DNA of 64,000 nucleotides from Dinoroseobacter sp965279125 (lineage in GTDB: Bacteria > Pseudomonadota > Alphaproteobacteria > Rhodobacterales > Rhodobacteraceae), in NCBI GenBank assembly GCA_965279125.1, contig CBDIHL010000039.1:124001-188000 (forward strand), written 5' to 3'. Both the position numbers and the translations under genes were made by a program. This document shows, piece after piece, positions 60,610-64,000 of the stretch. Within the stretch, counting starts at the first letter, position 1. The number at the start of each line of letters is the position of its first letter. The notes under the pieces were generated by a model. That model made no database searches, was not told where the DNA came from, and saw only the letters and a program-made list of their open reading frames with translations.

Positions 60610-61794
60610 TTAACCTGCCACCCGGTCGCCTTGCCCGCGCCCGGATGCTGTTGCCAGCGCTATTTTTAAGTCCAGTACGAAGCCCTGTAGGGCAATATAA
60701 TCAGCATCACGCTCGGCGAGCCGCACAGGTTCGCTCATGTCGATCCCCTCGATTTGTGCGAGACCACTGATGCCGGGGCGTATGTCCAAGACACCGCGCG
60801 CACGCCGTTCTCGGACCAGTTCGTCTTGAACCGGGAGGCATGGACGCGGACCGATTAGGCTGAGGTCGCCCTTTAGGATGTTCAGGACTTGCGGGAGCTC
60901 GTCAATTTTAGTGCGCCGCAAGACTGCGCCAACTTTTGTAATGGCCGAGGCTGAGACTTCGTGCGTTCCGGCTTGTTTCGTGCCTTCGGACATCGTGCGG
61001 AATTTATACAGTCGGATGAGCCGACCATGACGCCCGACGCGCTGTTGGACAAACAGGCCGGGGCCGGGCGATGTGGCTTTGATCACGACCCAAACGATCA
61101 GCAAAGCCCACCAGAGCAATACAATAATCGTAAGTGCAAAGCCCCAGTCGAGCAATCCGCGCAGGATCATATATGTCGGGTTCTTCCCCTGTCCGTCTGA
61201 CAGAATGCCCCCATTTGCACCTTCTAAAATATGCGCCACGATACGGTCGATATGCACAGTGGGCTTTAGAGCGGCAAAGACCGGAAATACGAGCCTTGTC
61301 AGAGGCTTCGGCCAGTTGTTCAGTCGCGCAAGTTTGCCTGTAAAGCCATCGCCATGGACCAGTGGCAGAAATACCGTTCGCGCATCGATACCTGTCTCCT
61401 CCGCAAGCCAAGCATCTGCCTTCCGCTTCGAGACGGCGTATGGACTTTGGTTCGATAGGTCCAATGCCTGAACGCTCGATACGTTCAGGACGCGGGGGAT
61501 GCCGATTTCCTTGGCTGTGTTCACAACCTCTTTCAGCAGCTCGCAATTGATCGCTTCAAACTCCGCCAAGCTGCCGGGGTCGTTGGTATTGCGCACGGCA
61601 AGATTGACAAGCAGGTTTGCGCCAGCGCCCGCTTCATGCCACTTTTGATAGGAAGTTGTTTTATGGTCCGGGTATTGCTGTGCCAGCGTATCGGCGTTGC
61701 GACCGACCAGAACCAGCTCGACACCTGCGCGTTGTAGGCGAGGGACCAGACGTTGACCGACAAAACCGGATGCTCCGGTGATCACAATCTTCAT
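60610..61794 (-). CDS. Hybrid nucleoside-diphosphate-sugar epimerase / initiating sugar transferase
   Basis: A 394-residue fusion. Residues 1-205 are an extended SDR (KIVITGASGFVGQRLVPRL; SSVQALD; Y119-x3-K123 in SPYAVSKRKAD). A membrane helix follows at about 218-239, then a bacterial sugar transferase domain (240-394) with KFRTMSEGTK, the DE pair at 298-299 (RTKIDELPQVLN) and LSLIGPRPCL. The second part starts repeat-unit synthesis by moving a sugar phosphate to undecaprenyl phosphate; the first may make its donor. ATG 61794 follows GGGAG 7 bases upstream. Confidence 0.9.
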   Translation of the reverse strand: MKIVITGASGFVGQRLVPRLQRAGVELVLVGRNADTLAQQYPDHKTTSYQKWHEAGAGANLLVNLAVRNTNDPGSLAEFEAINCELLKEVVNTAKEIGIPRVLNVSSVQALDLSNQSPYAVSKRKADAWLAEETGIDARTVFLPLVHGDGFTGKLARLNNWPKPLTRLVFPVFAALKPTVHIDRIVAHILEGANGGILSDGQGKNPTYMILRGLLDWGFALTIIVLLWWALLIVWVVIKATSPGPGLFVQQRVGRHGRLIRLYKFRTMSEGTKQAGTHEVSASAITKVGAVLRRTKIDELPQVLNILKGDLSLIGPRPCLPVQDELVRERRARGVLDIRPGISGLAQIEGIDMSEPVRLAERDADYIALQGFVLDLKIALATASGRGQGDRVAG

Positions 61795-61879
61795 CTCATA
61801 ACTCCCGTCGACATCTGCCAATTTGCCTAGGCCATTGCAGACAATTTGCAAAGTCGTCCAACTTATCAGTCAAATCAGC

Positions 61880-63739
61880 TCAAAGCCTGCTTGGCCGGAA
61901 GTCGAGTGGCGCATTCGCGAGAACTTCGCGAATGTTGGTCTCGCTATCCTTGGCCGCGCGCAGGGCATCCAAGATTTGGTCCAAGGCGTCCTGGTCAAGC
62001 ACGCGTTCTCGGGCGGCTCTGATTTGATCATGCTGGGTCGACATGGAATTCTCGGAAATTAGCAGCTCTTCAAACATTTTTTCGCCCGCGCGCAGGCCTG
62101 TGAATCTGATTTCTATGTCGCCGGGTGCGTCTTTCCCGTCGATCCATGGGGTTCGCCCCGAAAGACGGATCATCCGTTTGGCCAACTCGACGATCTCGAC
62201 CGGCTCGCCCATATCCAGAACGAAAACCTCACCGCCTTCGGCCATGGCACCGGCCTGTACAACCAGCTGAGCTGCCTCTGGAATTGTCATGAAATAGCGG
62301 GTGATGTTTGGCGAGGTCACCGTGACCGGCCCACCATTTTCGATCTGCTCGAGAAACAGGGGGATGACGGAGCCGGAAGAGCCCAAGACATTCCCAAAGC
62401 GCACGATTGAAAACCGCGGTAGGTCTGTATGTGTCGCAAGAGCTTGGCAAATGAGTTCCGCGAGCCGCTTTGAGGCCCCCATGACATTTGTCGGGCGCAC
62501 GGCTTTGTCTGTAGAGATCAGGATGAAAGCCTCGACATTAGCGACAACGGAAGATTTTGCTACGTTTAACGTCCCAAAGACGTTGTTCTGAATGGCTTCC
62601 ACAACGTTGGCTTCGACAAGCGGGACGTGTTTATAGGCCGCTGCGTGATAGACGGTCTGTACCTGAAACGTGCGCAACGCCGACAAGACTTGGTGCTCGT
62701 TTTGAACCGATCCGAGCATAGGATGAAGCTCTACCAACGAGCCTTCCGCATCGAGCGCCCCGCGCAGTTCTTGTTCAATGCGGTAGAGATTGAATTCAGA
62801 CTGTTCAAACAGCACCAGTTTTTTGGGGTTTTGCGTCAAGATCTGACGGCACAGCTCGGATCCGATGGACCCCCCAGCACCGGTGACAAGAACGGTTTTG
62901 CCGGCAATGGTCGCGGCCATCAATTCGGGCTGAGGTGGAACAGGGTTGCGCCCCAGCAGGTCTTCGATCTTCACGGGCTGAACCTCGTCCCATCCAGCGC
63001 GTCCGGCGACGAGATCGCTCATTTCGGGGATGGTCTGTACGCGCACGGGCCAAGGTTCCAGCAGCTCGATGATCGCCTGCCTGTCGGATCGTTTGAGCCT
63101 GGGAACGGCCAGGAGCACGGTTGTGATGCTATAGCGCTCAAGCACAACGCCGAGGTCTTTTGGGCTATAGACCCGCAGCCCTGAGATGATCGCACCTTTC
63201 AGCGCAGGCGCATCATCCAAGAATATAACTGGCACGTATTCCGAGCCATTGCGTAAAGACGCCACCACCTGGCGACCTGAATCCCCCGCCCCAAAGACCG
63301 CCACCGCTTCGCGGCGTGGGGCATGGTATTGAGCATAGAGTGCGCGCCAGAACAGACGCGTTCCCCCAATGGCGATGATGGCCAGCAAGGCATAGATGAT
63401 CGGGACCGAGCGCGGCACGAACCAATCGAAGGTCTGACTGGCGACCAGCATAACCGCAGCCGAGGAAAGGATGCCGATCGCAACGGTCTTTATAATTTGG
63501 TTGCCGATATAGCGCAGGATTGCGCGATAGAGCCCAAGGCGTGCAAACACCAACAGGCTGACAGGCAATACCGGGAGCAAGACTAACCAAGTGTCTAGGT
63601 CACGCGCAAAAGCCCAGCTGTCCAGCCGTAGCCACATTGCAATCACGTAGCATGCGCTGATTGTTATGATGTCGAGGACGACTTGCACAACACGCTTGGC
63701 CCAGCGTGGAAGCAAAAGGAGCTTGTTCAGTATTGCCAT
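61880..63739 (-). CDS. Membrane-bound nucleotide-sugar 4,6-dehydratase (WbpM/PglF/FlaA1-like)
   Basis: A 619-residue protein with an N-terminal transmembrane domain (about residues 15-120, four helices) followed by a NAD-type domain with FGAGDSGRQVV and a C-terminal dehydratase domain (TGAGGSIGSELCRQIL; STDKAVRPTNVMGASKR). The catalytic Tyr is Met (MGASK), as in WbpM and PglF. It makes a UDP-4-keto-6-deoxy sugar, probably the donor used by the hybrid transferase. First gene of the minus-strand block; 85 bases upstream of the hybrid gene. Confidence 0.92.
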   Translation of the reverse strand: MAILNKLLLLPRWAKRVVQVVLDIITISACYVIAMWLRLDSWAFARDLDTWLVLLPVLPVSLLVFARLGLYRAILRYIGNQIIKTVAIGILSSAAVMLVASQTFDWFVPRSVPIIYALLAIIAIGGTRLFWRALYAQYHAPRREAVAVFGAGDSGRQVVASLRNGSEYVPVIFLDDAPALKGAIISGLRVYSPKDLGVVLERYSITTVLLAVPRLKRSDRQAIIELLEPWPVRVQTIPEMSDLVAGRAGWDEVQPVKIEDLLGRNPVPPQPELMAATIAGKTVLVTGAGGSIGSELCRQILTQNPKKLVLFEQSEFNLYRIEQELRGALDAEGSLVELHPMLGSVQNEHQVLSALRTFQVQTVYHAAAYKHVPLVEANVVEAIQNNVFGTLNVAKSSVVANVEAFILISTDKAVRPTNVMGASKRLAELICQALATHTDLPRFSIVRFGNVLGSSGSVIPLFLEQIENGGPVTVTSPNITRYFMTIPEAAQLVVQAGAMAEGGEVFVLDMGEPVEIVELAKRMIRLSGRTPWIDGKDAPGDIEIRFTGLRAGEKMFEELLISENSMSTQHDQIRAARERVLDQDALDQILDALRAAKDSETNIREVLANAPLDFRPSRL

Positions 63740-63949
63740 TCAGCCATGCTCCAAATCCGGCCCGCCTGTTATGTGCCATCTGCGCCGCTTGCACCTTATC
63801 CGAATGTGCTCAGCGGGTAGCGCCCTGAGGGGTATTTTGCAAGGTTGCTTCAGTGACGCGCAGCCTTGTTTGCACAATCGAAACCATTGCGAGCTTGGTG
63901 AATTTCTGAGATGGGGCATAGCATTGGCTTGCAAATACGGAGATATCTC

Positions 63950-64000
63950 ATGCCCAAATCCGTTGTCATCACTGGCGGCAATCGCGGCATTGGCCGCGCG
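63950..64000 (+). CDS. SDR-family oxidoreductase, 3' end outside window
   Basis: The first 17 codons (PKSVVITGGNRGIGRA) carry the TGGxxGIG cofactor-binding motif of short-chain dehydrogenases; ATG 63950 is followed in frame to the window end. The upstream sequence ATACGGAGATATCTC provides a GGAG ribosome site 8 bases before the ATG. Nothing further can be said; it is divergent from the WbpM-like gene, with 210 bases between them that show no other feature. Confidence 0.8.
   Translation, partial: MPKSVVITGGNRGIGRA

Noticed and set aside
1..64000. CRISPR arrays, insertion sequences, phage genes, integrases, attachment sites
   Set aside because: No repeat-spacer array, transposase, terminal inverted repeats or integrase was seen; only one tRNA is present and it has no adjacent integrase.

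Overview
The window reads as a chromosomal segment of a marine Rhodobacteraceae (Roseobacter-type alphaproteobacterium). The evidence is high GC, a fused-type petABC cytochrome bc1 operon with alphaproteobacterial cytochrome c1, a DUF2794 gene, an Anbu-type proteasome operon, a thiBPQ operon, and a gene recognised as bciA (8-vinyl reductase of bacteriochlorophyll synthesis). The bciA gene suggests an aerobic anoxygenic phototroph or a relative of one. All family calls come from reading the sequence; no database search was run.

Layout. 1-2978: thiamine ABC transporter thiB (5' cut off), thiP, thiQ, ending in a bidirectional terminator. 3028-5771 (minus): petA-petB-petC. 6048-9409 (minus): GST, PaiB-like protein, mtaB, dapF, followed by a divergent tRNA-Lys with a clear promoter. 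9933-13011: DUF2794 protein, NlpC/P60 peptidase, M17 aminopeptidase and an unknown protein. 13159-15741: beta-carbonic anhydrase, SbtA-like bicarbonate transporter, a PII/SbtB-like protein and an SRPBCC protein. 15777-17831: an RHH-like gene, a PagL-like outer membrane protein and asd. 18040-21980: four-gene Anbu operon (ATP-grasp, alpha-E, transglutaminase, Anbu protease). 21987-24870: bciA and an unknown polytopic membrane protein. 24907-29824: dabA-dabB inorganic carbon pump with a divergent LysR regulator. 29918-63739: a 34-kb surface polysaccharide locus. 63950-64000: start of an SDR gene.

The polysaccharide locus consists of a long plus-strand polycistron (29918-54512, mostly 1-4 nt overlaps) converging on a minus-strand block (63739-54531). 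It encodes a WbpA-B-D-E route to a 2,3-diamino-uronic acid, an AsnB-type amidotransferase that could amidate it, and a FnlA / short reductase / WecB route towards N-acetyl-fucosamine-type sugars. It also encodes a WbpM-type dehydratase, a hybrid epimerase / initiating sugar transferase, several glycosyltransferases, a Wzx-type flippase and an O-antigen ligase/polymerase. This fits a Wzx/Wzy-dependent O-antigen, capsule or exopolysaccharide.

Two separate dissolved-inorganic-carbon systems (carbonic anhydrase + SbtA + SbtB, and DabA + DabB) lie 10 kb apart, on either side of bciA. Six genes (thiP, RHH-like gene, asd, bciA, dabA, wzx) are broken by seven one-base indels, all in short homopolymers. 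Because asd should be essential, sequencing or assembly error is more likely than true gene decay.
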